Shown: in pieces, positions 34,901 through 44,114 of the stretch
How the letters are laid out: each line of letters opens with the position of its first letter
Numbering within the stretch: the stretch's first letter is position 1
From: Apostichopus japonicus
Taxonomy: Eukaryota > Echinodermata > Holothuroidea > Aspidochirotida > Stichopodidae
Length of the DNA: 64,000 nucleotides
Assembly (NCBI RefSeq): GCF_037975245.1
Contig: NC_092577.1
Coordinates: 13,443,513-13,507,512 of the forward strand
Direction: 5' to 3'
The notes under the pieces: model-generated
What the model was told of the DNA's origin: nothing
Seen by the model: the letters and a program-made list of their open reading frames with translations, nothing else
Database searches by the model: none
Position numbers and translations under genes: made by a program

Positions 34901-37900
34901 TTCAAATCAAGCACACTACTAGCTGGTTACCATGGACGACAAAGAAACATTTCCAGAAATCTCAGACGAATTGAACAACGCCGGCTGGCGTACGTACGTG
35001 GCAGAAAGATAAACCCTAGTTTGTGAACCAAGAAACGAATCAGCGCATCGACGAATTCCCGAAGCTTTCGAAAGACATTTCAGGTTCATCACCAAACTTG
35101 ACGCTTTTTGAGAATTGTATCGTAGATTACTTCATTGATTTGGAAGAAGTTCGCCTCAATTTTTGTAACGAAACAAAGCAGAGTGAACGGCAACATGCAG
35201 CAGTAACTGCACAGTCATCGCCCGTCGAGAAAGGAGAAGCGCTGGATTAACCGTGTCAGTAACATACTGAGGAATCTATGACCCGATTCTCGTTGGGAGG
35301 TAAGCGTCACGTTGTCTTAAAATGTTATCGAGGTTTACCGTATGTTAACATCAGGGAATATTTTCGCAGGGAAACGAAATATAGACTCTTTCCCGGAAAG
35401 CGAGGTATTAATTTGAAAGTGGAGGAATGGAATAAACTGTACGAACAAAACGCGCCGCAGTGTACAAGTTAACTTAATGACTGAATACATTCGTGTTTTT
35501 TTGTCGATCCCATCATAACGGTGAAAGCAAAACGTTGGATACTGTCAGGGGACTTGTAGCCTGCATATTTGCCTCCATGATGGACGGAGACGCCTACGGG
35601 TATTTGAAACAAAACTGCGAGGGTTGCGACATGGAGTGGCCTTCTCAGCTCAATCACCGTTGACCGATATGTACTTCAACGATTTGCAGCATTTGGTGAG
35701 AGACGAATGGATCATTGACGCCAAGAGAGAATCCCTGCTAAAGACAGTAGAAAATTCCTACCGTCCGATCGATTATGTTACAACTACGAATGAACTGGTT
35801 GCAATCACCAGAACTGGTGATAGAGGCAATCGAAAAGACGAACGTAAACGAAATCATCCGTGGACACCAAATGCTGCAAGTCGTTGAAGTACATATCGGT
35901 CAACGGTGATCGAGTTGAGAAAGCCACTCCATGTCGCAACCCTTTTTGTTTTGTTTCAAATATCCATAGGCTACTCTGTCCATCATGAACCTGAAATATT
36001 TTTGGAAAGCTTCGGGAATTCGTCAATGCGCTGATTCGTTTTTTGATACCGGTACACAAACTATGGTTTATCTTTCTGCCACGTACGTACGCCAGCTCGT
36101 CTGAGATTTCTTGAAATGTTTGTTTGTCGTCCATGATAACCAGCTAGTAGTGTGCTTGATTTGAACAACTCGCTTTTTCTTTATATTGATGCGAAAACAA
36201 ATGAATACCGTTCTGTAGCAAATCCCAACATAACGATGACATCATATCATGTCATCATATCAGGGCATAATATAATCGCGTTACAACTCGTTTTATGCGT
36301 TTCTTAAATTAGATGATGAACATGTTACAACTTGTTTACGAATTACTTAAATTAAACGATCACAACATCGTTGACGACCTCGGAAAACAAAGGCTCCCGA
36401 AACGGCTCCCGAAAAACAGGAGACAGCCTCGGAAAAACGGGTGCTTCCGGCCTTCAGAGGGGGATCTCCCGAAACGGCTTCCGAAAAACATTTCAAAAAA
36501 CGAAGGCTCCCGAAACGGCTCCTGAAAAACGTGAGAGGCCCCGAAAACGGGTGCCTGTGGCTCCATGGGGGCGGGGGGGGGGGAGAAGGTGGTGGATAAG
36601 TAGCACGATACTACTCCTGTGATAGTTAAAATATGGTAATCTTAAACATATGAAATTTTTAGGACGACCTTCAATGGGATGCGCAAGAATTTAGGCCAAC
36701 GTGGCTCCCCAACCACGCTTAAGAATGAGCAGAGGGTGCTGCGATATCTGTCCTATCGTGCTACGCGAAACTCGACAAGTTGCAATCTATGAGTAAAGAT
36801 TATAACGAACGGTACCGTGAGTTGATCACCTGTATCTACAATGTTCTTTCGTAAAAAACGAGGAAGAAGAGTTCTTTCGAAACATATTTGTGAACTTCAA
36901 AGTTTTAAGTCAAGGCTACTATTTAACGCAGCGAAACTGCACAAGTAGAACTAGTCGTTCACCCAGCGTGCCAGTATACAAGTTCATTTGGCACGTTCGC
37001 AGCTCGTGAGTGCTTTCACACGATCGCGTTACTGTAAACCAGAGACAAAAACAATACAGATCTCGCACATTAGGACCGACATGAAAGATCGGTCTGTCAA
37101 ATTAGCAGTATTAGCGCGCTTAGTTGGTTATTGGCTAAACGAATGGACAGCCAGTCGGAAAATCTTACAGATCTCGATATGCCTTTCAAGGATCATTGCT
37201 ACTTCATTTGTTATGCATGTACCATTTCTCTAAAACAGTCTTACAGAATAAATACTGTGAATTTGAACTATTTTACTTGGCAGCATTGTCACGTCTCTAA
37301 TTGAAGACCTTCGCAGATATCCAAGGGGGTGAGGGAACAGTAATCTATGTCGAAATCTGCTTTCCTTAACGTGTTGATCTATGCAGATGACATTGTGAAT
37401 ATTCATCCAATTCTATATAATAAGGATATAGAGAGGATAAAAAGGGGCGAAAAATACTACGGCACCTGCCAGCGTCACTCTTACCTCAAACTTTTCCAGC
37501 TAGGCCACTTCTGGTCCATTATGTAGTTATTGCATAGTGTGTGTGTTGTACCCCTATAACATTATACTACTTAAAGTTCCAGTTCCTACATATCTACGTT
37601 GACAGTTGCACATTTTCATTTGTTTATGTCATTTAGTTACCGGACTTAATTATATTTCTTTTACATGTGTTCAAGTTGCTAAGTTGTGTATTATGGATGG
37701 ATGTATGCAACCTTTCAGTTCACGTGCTTTCTCGTAATGTGCCATGCCATGGACTTAGTGCAGACATACATACGCACACACAAAATGGCCGCTCATTACC
37801 AAGCCCACCGTCTTTAGTGTCATTTTTCTAAATAAATAAATTTCGCTACTGCTAGGGTTTTTCCCTGTTTTTACCAACAAACAAACACTTTGTGGTTGAT

Positions 37901-40900
37901 GTTTCATTATTTCTCTATTTCTTTATTCGAGTTTACTACCCATTCACAGCATCAGAAAATGTACATATACATGTGAGAGGACGTTATGAAAATGGTACAA
38001 GTACACCTGGCTAACTTCAGTACTACATGAACATACTCTCAATAAAGTAGCTCACCCTCTGTACAATAGCCCAGTTCCATACAGTCCTCTGTTTGTCTGG
38101 ATAGTGTAGTTATCACGTCAAGATCAACATCATAAGTCGTGTTTGCAGTTTCTGTGTTTCGAAATCTCACACAAAAATACTGGAAATCATTGCAACTTCC
38201 ACCGGAGAGATCTATTTCGTAATGCAGTCTTTCCCATGCCATCCAAGGTGGGTCATTTTTACGTTGGTCATACCCTTTTGAAGAGTCCTTTTCTGAGAAT
38301 ACTGTTTCCTTGATTTGATTTTTCCCGCCATCTATTCTGGAAGTTACCCAAGCCGTTAATTCCCAAAGATTTGTGCCCAGAATAAATCTTGATGTCTTTT
38401 TTCGATCGACGGTTATATTTAATCCAAATGTTACATTCAATTTTTGCGTTCCAGCAGTGAAATTTTGGTCACTTATGTAGATGATGCTGGTACTCTCTGG
38501 GTACAAACCTGGTAAAGTAAGAAAGCAAATGATCGTAAAACATGCGTAATACGCTATCGTTGACAGGTTATAGAAAGCCTTTGACATCCAACACACCAGT
38601 AGATTAACTGTTGCCGAATGGTTAAATTTGATAGGTCTGTGACACGAAGGTTCTGGTATCATATCATATTATTATTATTATTATTATTATAGTTGTTTTT
38701 ATTATTATTGGACTAACTAACTGTGATTTGGGACTACCTAACTGTGATGTTGGGTTAACCACAACCGTATGCTACTGGGTTATACTGGGATATATGCTCT
38801 TTAAAAATATATCTTTGTCTTGCAAAGCCCCTTTTTCTAACAGTGTATATTAATATTAAGGATACTTCCTGAGTTAAGGAATGCATACTGGAAGACCAAA
38901 AGGAAGCCTCCGGAGCAAAACACTTCATGAGTCGGCTTCTCAACCTAGCCTTCGCTCTTGCCTATCACACTCAAGGAGTGAAGACTATAACTCTGATACA
39001 GAGGAATGTGATTTTGCAAGGGACATAAACTCCGGTATTGTTCGGCTACGCAAGATTCTCCTTAAAGAGATATAGTCCCTTCAAGTTGATTTCAACAAGG
39101 CGATTGAAGACCTGAAACTGTCAATTACTGAGCTGAGATGAACTGAGATGTAAAACCCTCGACGAAAAAGAGTGAAAAGATCACCATGCCGGTCTACTAA
39201 ACAAACAAGAGCGGTTCTCAATAAGAAAATAACTTACGTATAGTTGGACTGAAAGACGACTGACAGAAAAGGAGGACTATCAAAATTGCAAAAAAGGTTT
39301 TCGAAGAAGTTTGGATAACATCCTGTTTCCCATCTCAATTGCTTTGGGTGCTAATGTTAAGCTGTTAAAAAACCCTTCTTTAGTATTAATGATATCTCAG
39401 TACCACGTTTATATAGTCGATATCTATTTTATTTATTAATTTTTTTTTTTGCTCTTTACTCTTTGCTGTATCGATGGCCGACCTTAAAATCTGTTTTAGT
39501 AATGTTAGGGGAATAAGACCATCAGTCAATCGTAGGCAGCAATTTAAACATTTTTACCGCCATACTTTTGATATAATCTTAGTTCAAGAAACGCATTTTA
39601 CTTCAGATGTTGAACAAATCTGGTGAAATGAATAGGGTGGGCCAATTTGATTCTTTCATGGCACGGCTCTTAGCAAAGGGGTTGCTATAATTTGTTAACA
39701 TCAAACTTCTCTTTACTATACATATAAGGTTCGCTGTGATCAAGATGGTAGATGAATCAGCACTGACATTCCCATCGATGCTACAACTTTAACTTTACTC
39801 TGCACGTACGGGCTAAACAATGATGATCCTGGTTTTTGCATTAGTATTACACGCAGTTTACACAGCTTTCATTGTCAGGCTATTATATGGGGCGCAGACT
39901 TTAACTTTGATCATAATCACTATTTGTCTGAAGAGCAAAGTAGGGGAGTGAACACTCTCATTGTAAGCCTGACAACGACCCTTGGTTTCTAACTGAGTAC
40001 AAACCAATCTCTTTTACTAAGTACCGACTTTAAGATTGGTGCAAAAGTGTTAGCTCGCAAATTGAAAGGTATTATTAAGCATCGTGTCGGGGATAATCAA
40101 ACGGGGTCTATGGTGATTAAAGTTATTGATGAGAATATTAGGTTTATATTTTTTATCTTATAAACCATACACATGACAATACGACTCATAGTCTCTTGTA
40201 CAGTAATAGTACTGCTTGTGTATGTCACAATGGTAATTCTACCGGTACCTTTTGTATAAAAGGAAGTGTTAGGCAAGGTTACCCTCTGAGCTCGTTTCTG
40301 TTCTTAATCTGCGCTGATATTCTCTCTAAATGTAGTATTATTATCAATAACATTACTGGTATTAATTATTTATGGTCATGAATTGAACGTTCTACAGTAT
40401 GCCGACGATACTGTTATTCTCTGTGATGGTAGCAATGACTCGACTCTTGAAATGCTCAACACCCTAAACATTTTCAAGCTGTCCTCTGAACTTAAGGTGA
40501 AGTTTCCAGAAACTCAGGTCTTTCCGCTAGGTTCCTTTATTACTCCACCCGATTATTTCTCTGACCTGAACCTGATTCTCAATTATGGCCCTATTAAGTT
40601 TCTGGGTATAATTTTCACTCATAATGGCAACGACGGCTGAACTACCAGCAAAAACAATCTAGACTTAAAAATCAACTTCTGTTGTGGAGTATTAGAGATA
40701 TGACTCCTATGAGACGAAACATAATTGTCTTTTCTATTAGCCAATTGATGTATCTGTTCCATGTTCTTCCAAACCCTCGTAAGGATTGTATTAACAAGGT
40801 TCATAGTATTATTTTCGACTTTATTTGGCATAATGCTCGTGATAAGGTCAGTAGAGATACTCTGATCAACCCTATTGTTCAAGATGGGTTCAAAAGTATC

Positions 40901-43900
40901 TGTGTGGATTGCTTTGTCAATACCTTAAAAGCTTCTTGGGTTAAACGCTTACTTGACAAGTATGGTACGGGTTACTGGAATACTTTTTTGATGCTTCTCT
41001 TTCCCATTTTGGGAAGGAACTTTTGTTTAATTGTAACTTTAACGTAAACGATATTGTTAAAATTAAGAAATATTTTCATTAGACAGGTCTGCATTGCATG
41101 GTCTATAAGGCTACTTGTGTTACTCCATCCCAAAATTTCGAGAGACAGATTATCTGTAATAACCATTTCATAAGAATGAATAGTTCAACAATCAATTTTA
41201 ATAAGATCCGTCAAGTCGGGATTATGTACATCAAGAGCTTTTCAGAAGTGATGCTTCTCCAATTTCTTATACTCAGTATTGAGATAAATTTTATCTGACA
41301 AGGCTCCCCTTTAAACGGTATTTAAATCGGTATTCTTTATGCAGTTTTTCCTGCTTGGAAATGTTCATTTCAGGCTTTGGTAGCCACCGCTCCAGAAGAT
41401 CATCTCATAAATGTTATTTCTAATACTCCAAATCTTTCAAAAGCGGTTTACTGTCTCTTAATCTGGCCTATTTCTCTTCCTCCACGTGCGTGTGATGAGC
41501 GGAGCTTGCTCTTTAATCTCAATTGTGATAACTGGTACATCATTTTTAAAATCCTTTTCCGTACTCTCTACGAGACCAACGTTCAGTATTTTCAATTGGA
41601 GGTATTTTCTCCACCGTCTCCTTGCTATCAATACGCTTAATCTATATATAATGACAAAAAAACAATTTCCCTGCCATCACTTTCTGTAAAATGGATACAG
41701 AAACCATAAAGCACCTATTTTGAGACTGCCATGTAACTTTCTGTTTTCTATTAGATACCGATCAACTAGTTGGTAACAATTTAATGTTAGATCACCCAAA
41801 ATGAACTGTTCATTTTCCATTGTAAATATCATTTATATAAGTGTTGAAGTTGAATGAGATTATGCCAAAGTGTAACGAGTTTTTTTTACAAAATGAAATG
41901 AAATGAAAGTAAGTTTATTGTACTACAGAACTGTTTTGCTCATCTCCTTAAGACTATTCGAAACTTGATCTGTTATTGTTAAATGTTTCGTTGTTTTTAC
42001 TGCAGGGTTGTTCTACGTTAGTATAGTGCGATTTGTAACATTGGTTATTATCATTACTTAATTCGGAAACGAAACAATTTTACTGCTACGAAAAAATAAG
42101 CTCTTATGGACAAGGCTCTACTCACGATAAGGATAAACAGGACAACACTCCTCTGTAACGTCTTTTCCTTCCATTTCTTTTTCTTCACATTCGGCACCGC
42201 ATATTTCAATCTCGCATGTCACTATTTTATTGCGACATGTGCATGTTGTGCATTTATCAAGCTCCAATCTTTCGTTGTCCCGAAGAATATGTTGCTGATA
42301 GTTACATTCAGTGTAATCTTGATTTCATAAGGAATAATGATACATATTTTACAAGTCAACGAATATCTGAACAAGTTAAGTGTTAAAGTAATACAGAAAA
42401 TAAGGTGTCATTAAAAATGTTACAAATGTTTTGATAAATTCTTTAGCAATTTTTTCACCAAACTGACTAATTGTTCACAGACATGTTAACAATTTGCCAC
42501 AAATTAAATTAAAATTTCACAATCTGTAGATAAAAGATAATTGGTTACTTTAAATCTCGTAAATTCAACGATATGCAACAAATGATTAACTACGCTCGCA
42601 TCGGGGATATAATCGTTAGGATATATTGCAGCAAAACAATAATTTGATCATTTGATAAATGTCGGAAATGATGAATTGCAGCAAAGTCATAAAGAGAGAT
42701 CTTAATATTTTGACGGCATCTGAACGTTTCCAAAATATAATTAATTACGCCCGTATCGGATTATCACCCATTCAAGAATTTGCAGCAAAATGATGTATTG
42801 TAGCAAAATTGCAGAAAAAGATCCTAATATTTCGCGGCACTTTAACGTATCTATAATATTGCAAAAATAATTTAATTGATCAATGAAAATTTATCCATTG
42901 ACCAATTTAAAATAAAAAAAATGTCGAATTGCAAAATTTTATTTACCTATAGTAAAAGTACATTTCGCAAAAAATTTGTTGAGATGCGAAGCCATTGACA
43001 TGAAGTGAGTAATTCCGTATTTAGTTGTTAAAAGAAAATGTCAAATTGTCTAATGTTGACAAGTAGTAAATTCGACAACTTTCCGCATTATGTTGAAATA
43101 CAAGTGAGTTATTCAACAATTTACAGAAAAGTAATCATTTAGTTATGTGAACATTTCAACATTTTGATGCCACCTCAACAACCCCATTGTCATCACTTGA
43201 TTAGCGGTTTTGAACAATCCTGAAACACGAGTCAGTACTACTTGGCTTATTAACGAATGGTATTGAGACTTGCCATCCTTGAAACGAATTTTGCTACCAT
43301 CGTGCTATATGCTTCGTGTTGCTGCACTAAAGTATTTGATGAATAATGCAACTTGTAGAGAGAATCGGAATGCGGCATAATCTTGTTACTAATACTCCTT
43401 TTCATTCCTTCCATTTTTACCTTTTTTTGTATTTTGTCTTGAACGCATTACACCAAAAAAGGAACACGATTACCCTCCCTTATTGGCATCGTACGCAAGC
43501 AAGGAACGTGGGCCTGTTAGATTTTCGTTACAAAAAAAATCATCACAGTTACATTTAAAATGTGGATACTCACTTTTGCACGTTCCAAGACGTACACAAT
43601 CAATCAGTCTTTCTTTTTGCGATTGAAAGGTGAAAGAAAGGTTATAAAGCGGCATTGTTTGGGATTGTTGTCCAAATTCAACGAAAAAGTATTTGTAGTC
43701 ATCACACGTAGCGTTTTTAAATTGCAATGTTCCCCCCAATTTGGTCCAGTACATTGGTGGATAGTTTGGCTTATAGTATTCCATTTCTGCATTCCTATCA
43801 TTAAAGATGTTGTCTTGAAACGCAAATGTCGGTCCTGAACCATTTTCGTTTCGACTGAACCAACTGCTTAATTTTCAAAGTTTCTGACCCCTGACAACTC

Positions 43901-44017
43901 TTGAACTTTGCTTTATGTTGACTATAATGTTCAGGCCAAACTGGAAATGTTTCGTGTCACCCACCGTGAATGAGAAGTTGTTGAAGCCAGTAATAGTTGC
44001 TTCAGATACGACAATTC
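22193..44017 (-). CDS. RTK gene B (multi-exon; 5' end uncertain)
   Basis: Exons read right to left: 44017-43574 (ECD1, contains a stop), 42317-42126 (VWC2), 38508-38056 (ECD2), 34492-34358 (transmembrane), 33903-33733 (juxtamembrane and glycine loop), 32733-32552 (helix C and hinge), 25113-25030, 24570-24353 (catalytic loop, DFG), 23206-23069, 22755-22620 and 22405-22193 (tail and stop). All splice phases agree from ECD1 to the stop. The kinase is closest by eye to the FGFR/VEGFR/Ret group. Odd points are HGD for HRD, two glycines lost from the nucleotide loop, a nonsense codon in ECD1, and no VWC1. A phase-0 signal-peptide-like exon at 49650-49492 may or may not belong to it. It could be a functional receptor with a shortened ectodomain or a decaying copy. 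Confidence 0.8.
22620..22755 (-). CDS. RTK gene B exon: end of kinase C-lobe
   Basis: A 136-nt exon containing the conserved CWQEDPADRPKF motif (helix H/I region, with the structural arginine). It then runs out through EELGELL to FSVDDEM. The acceptor is TTTTAG/C and the donor GCT/GTAAGT. Confidence 0.9.
22919..22953. repeat. (TA)n microsatellite in gene B intron
   Basis: About 17 TA units preceded by CACACATATACACACATAAATA, in the intron between the last C-lobe exons. Confidence 0.95.
23069..23206 (-). CDS. RTK gene B exon: kinase helix F region
   Basis: A 138-nt exon completing DVWSFGVVLHEIFTLG (the DxWxxG motif), then GSPYPGM and CPDD. This is typical for tyrosine kinase subdomains IX-X. 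Borders TTCTTAG/GTGG and ACAT/GTGAGT. Confidence 0.9.
24353..24570 (-). CDS. RTK gene B exon: catalytic loop, DFG and activation loop
   Basis: A 218-nt exon with YHGDLAARNVLV (catalytic Asp and Asn kept, HRD arginine replaced by glycine). ISDFGMSDD follows, then the activation segment with two tyrosines (DIYTRGY), then PVKWCSLETIF (tyrosine-kinase P+1 loop) and KSDV. The AARN signature marks a tyrosine kinase. Borders CGAAAG/GCC and GATGT/GTAAGT. Confidence 0.9.
25030..25113 (-). CDS. RTK gene B exon: kinase insert and helix E
   Basis: An 84-nt, phase 0/0 exon reading EGSSAIDPIYSLGEEK... to ARDITNGM. It links the hinge exon (ending FLRKCRE) to the catalytic-loop exon in frame and corresponds to a short kinase insert plus helix E. 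The intron upstream of it holds the 6.8-kb P-like transposon. Confidence 0.85.
25442..25795 (+). repeat. Left terminal inverted repeat of the P-like transposon
   Basis: Starts CACAGGCACTCG just inside the GTTGGAAC duplication. It matches the reverse complement of 31870-32222 with only a few mismatches by eye, fading at about 25795. A 14-G run (25421-25434) abuts it on the outside. Confidence 0.9.
26129..26679 (+). CDS. PIF1-like helicase exon 1 (element-encoded, one frameshift)
   Basis: The N-terminal half of a superfamily 1B DNA helicase. Walker A GQAGTGKT is at residues 19-26, then TASTGLAA (motif Ia), LIIDEVSMIS (Walker B) and GGMQVILAGDF. The frame is then lost in an eight-T run (26548-26555): one base fewer would continue into FQLKPV, the expected PIF1 motif III. 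The shifted frame goes on to YRQNE and a donor GAAG/GTAAG. The start at 26129 is the first ATG, and an upstream exon is possible. Related helicases are usual in Helitrons, but no HUH/Rep domain is seen here. Confidence 0.85.
27177..27353 (+). CDS. PIF1-like helicase exon 2
   Basis: A 177-nt exon between TTTTTCAG/TG and AATG/GTAATA, phase 1 at both ends, joining VYRQNE in exon 1 to the start of exon 3. It reads VELITAVHELSQG ... MKLFALNYDVEKVN, as expected for the middle of the second RecA-like domain. The phase agreement on both sides is the main support. Confidence 0.75.
27416..29229 (-). pseudogene. P-like transposase remnant, inside the helicase intron
   Basis: Two open blocks on the minus strand: 29229-27946 (427 residues, opening at an apparent acceptor ATACCAG/CAC) and, in another frame, 27949-27416. 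The first block has a Cys pair (CTCCKK), a helical region ending LPSGRHLRRY, then LLIHDETKIQ ... KLIGWVDSG, matching the first catalytic aspartate region of P-element/THAP9-type transposases. The second block has RIATLGKACKFFQDW and SDIIENHFCQQRG, matching their C-terminal catalytic glutamate region. The central part with the second aspartate appears to be missing at the frame change (~27946), where CTTGATCAA is tandemly repeated. No THAP zinc finger was found; N-terminal exons may be lost or lie above 29229. Confidence 0.7.
29260..30641 (+). CDS. PIF1-like helicase exon 3: C-terminal helicase motifs and extension
   Basis: Acceptor ATTGCAG/GC joins in phase 1 to exon 2. The first ~150 codons are the PIF1 C-terminal core: LKVGAPVILTANV, then LALAFAMTVHKAQGMS (motif V) and GVAIGRAQS (motif VI). 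About 300 further residues follow with an acidic region, predicted helices and an unrecognised conserved-looking block (KLRYIAGWCVATVRHR). The frame closes at 30641, but sense continues in another frame from 30620, so a single frameshift near 30625 is likely. Confidence 0.8.
30620..31258 (+). CDS. C-terminal part of the helicase protein with PHD finger
   Basis: Continuation of the same gene after a frame change: PFFCQLDATVRK, then a charged, Lys/Ser-rich linker (SNKRKPTKKEKSKGKAKK). An eight-A run (31084-31091) shifts the frame once more. In the new frame the protein reads WPCGFCFLEC, CVCCDGCAMWFHYQCMGL and HWYCTTCKQ, then stops at 31256-31258. The C-x2-C ... C-x2-C ... WFH-x2-C ... WYC-x2-C spacing is a PHD finger, a chromatin-reading zinc module. 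Confidence 0.75.
31259..31869. other. Element DNA between the PHD stop and the right TIR
   Basis: An open frame at 31260-31700 has no recognisable domain. The rest is noncoding, with a short direct repeat next to the right TIR. Confidence 0.4.
31870..32222 (-). repeat. Right terminal inverted repeat of the P-like transposon
   Basis: Reverse complement of the left repeat, ending ...CGAGTGCCTGTG next to the second GTTGGAAC. Just inside it, 31735-31785 and 31802-31850 form a short direct repeat (phrases ACCACGAAAAAAGGCTGAC, TTCGGC.TCTTGTCT), possibly subterminal binding sites. Confidence 0.85.
32552..32733 (-). CDS. RTK gene B exon: helix C and hinge of the kinase
   Basis: A 182-nt exon reading ...EANEDLLDEMKLLSSLGEH, then NIMSLVACC, FYLITEYMQFGDLLNFLRK. 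The DEMKLL glutamate fits the conserved helix-C glutamate, and ITEYMQFGDL is the hinge. Borders CACAG/TCGG and GAG/GTAAAG, phase 0 at the 3' end. Confidence 0.9.
33733..33903 (-). CDS. RTK gene B exon: juxtamembrane and nucleotide-binding loop
   Basis: A 171-nt exon. The glycine loop reads LRKGEFSVVYKG, so the canonical LGxGxFGxV has lost its first glycine (R) and third glycine (S). The ATP-anchoring lysine is present in MAVAVKATK. Acceptor TTACAG/AG and donor AAAG/GTATTT, phase 1. Confidence 0.9.
34358..34492 (-). CDS. RTK gene B exon: transmembrane segment
   Basis: A 135-nt exon, phase 1 at both ends. It encodes a long hydrophobic span (LLLVVCLTVILVLLLSLILF) followed by the basic stop-transfer KRRR. 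This defines a single-pass type I receptor. The RTK gene A counterpart begins at position 28. Confidence 0.9.
34571..36616. mobile_element. Long-inverted-repeat DNA transposon, copy B (longer form)
   Basis: A 2,046-bp element ending GAGTAGTAT.../...ATACTACTC with CTGT on each side (34567-34570, 36617-36620). The arms are inverted copies of each other for 500-600 bp (34571-~35095 against ~35985-36616). The centre holds a PC4-like ORF and a second, shorter inverted pair (~35595-35690 and ~35865-35965). It sits in the ECD2-transmembrane intron of gene B, at the same site as the deleted copy in gene A, so it was present before the RTK duplication. The superfamily is not clear; a 4-bp target duplication would be compatible with Sola-type elements, but this is only a guess. 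Confidence 0.75.
35278..35472 (+). CDS. PC4/p15-like ssDNA-binding domain ORF inside the transposon
   Basis: A 64-codon frame starting at ATG 35278, with an in-frame stop seven codons upstream. It reads FSLGGKRHVVLKCYRG, VNIREYF, LFPGKRGINL and VEEWNKLYEQ. This is the full C-terminal fold of transcriptional coactivator PC4/Sub1: beta strands, the (V/D)IREY motif, the PGK-(K/R)-GI-x-L turn and the terminal helix. PC4 domains bind single-stranded DNA and help transcription and repair. The ORF is short compared with whole PC4 proteins and its N-terminal region would be in other frames, so a spliced or broken gene is possible. The RTK gene A copy of the element has lost it. Confidence 0.75.
   Translation: MTRFSLGGKRHVVLKCYRGLPYVNIREYFRRETKYRLFPGKRGINLKVEEWNKLYEQNAPQCTS
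36852..37324. other. Segment present in gene B copy only
   Basis: About 470 bp with no counterpart in gene A, where position ~1315 jumps directly to the equivalent of 37325. The phrase GTTCTTTCG occurs twice in gene B (36843 and 36871) but once in gene A, compatible with deletion in A through short repeats. No recognisable domain. Confidence 0.55.
38056..38508 (-). CDS. RTK gene B exon: ectodomain module ECD2
   Basis: A 453-nt exon with the same borders and phase as gene A exon 5 and one visible amino-acid difference (TQKLNV for TQTLNV). All motif cysteines (C-x-D-F-x-YFCV, C-x2-LG-x-C) are kept. It is intact and open. Confidence 0.85.
38881..41909 (+). mobile_element. Degenerate Tx1/L1-like LINE, copy B
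   Basis: Orthologous duplicate of the LINE at 2866-5877: same ORF1-like start, same endonuclease fragment (SNVRG, DIILVQETH), same gap, same RT pieces and the same (AAATG)n tail, one unit shorter (41891-41909). It lies in the VWC2-ECD2 intron of gene B. Confidence 0.85.
40022..41047 (+). pseudogene. Reverse transcriptase remnant of LINE copy B
   Basis: Same layout as the remnant at 3985-5014: SVRQGYPLSSFLF, then QYADDTVILCDG, FLGIIF and the C-terminal FDFIWHNARDK block, broken by the same stops and frame changes. A few substitutions separate the two copies. Confidence 0.8.
42126..42317 (-). CDS. RTK gene B exon: VWC domain
   Basis: A 192-nt exon that looks identical to gene A VWC2, including the missing last cysteine (CCPVY). 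Borders ATCAAG/AT and TATC/GTGAGT, phase 1. This is the only VWC found in gene B. Confidence 0.8.
43574..44017 (-). pseudogene. RTK gene B ECD1 exon with nonsense codon
   Basis: Same length (444 nt), borders and phase as gene A ECD1, but the tryptophan codon of the LW-x-L-x2-W motif is TGA (43877-43875). The cysteine of YFCV in the C-x-D-Y-x-YFCV block is phenylalanine. The splice sites remain intact. Because the exon is symmetric (phase 1 on both sides), skipping it would restore an open ectodomain. If it is included, translation would stop. Confidence 0.8.
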
Positions 44018-44028
44018 CTAAAGAAACA

Positions 44029-44032
<4 letters not shown>

Positions 44033-44092
<60 letters not shown>

Positions 44093-44100
44093 ATATATAC
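44033..44100. repeat. (TA)n/(GT)n microsatellite at the duplication boundary
   Basis: About 20 TA units, then about 9 GT units and more TA. Homology between the RTK copies ends here (the equivalent point in gene A is ~8083). Confidence 0.9.
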
Positions 44101-44114
44101 ATATATTAATATAT

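Noticed and set aside
36988-37233. 81-codon gene in the block unique to RTK gene B
   Set aside because: No recognisable domain or start context; treated as intronic.
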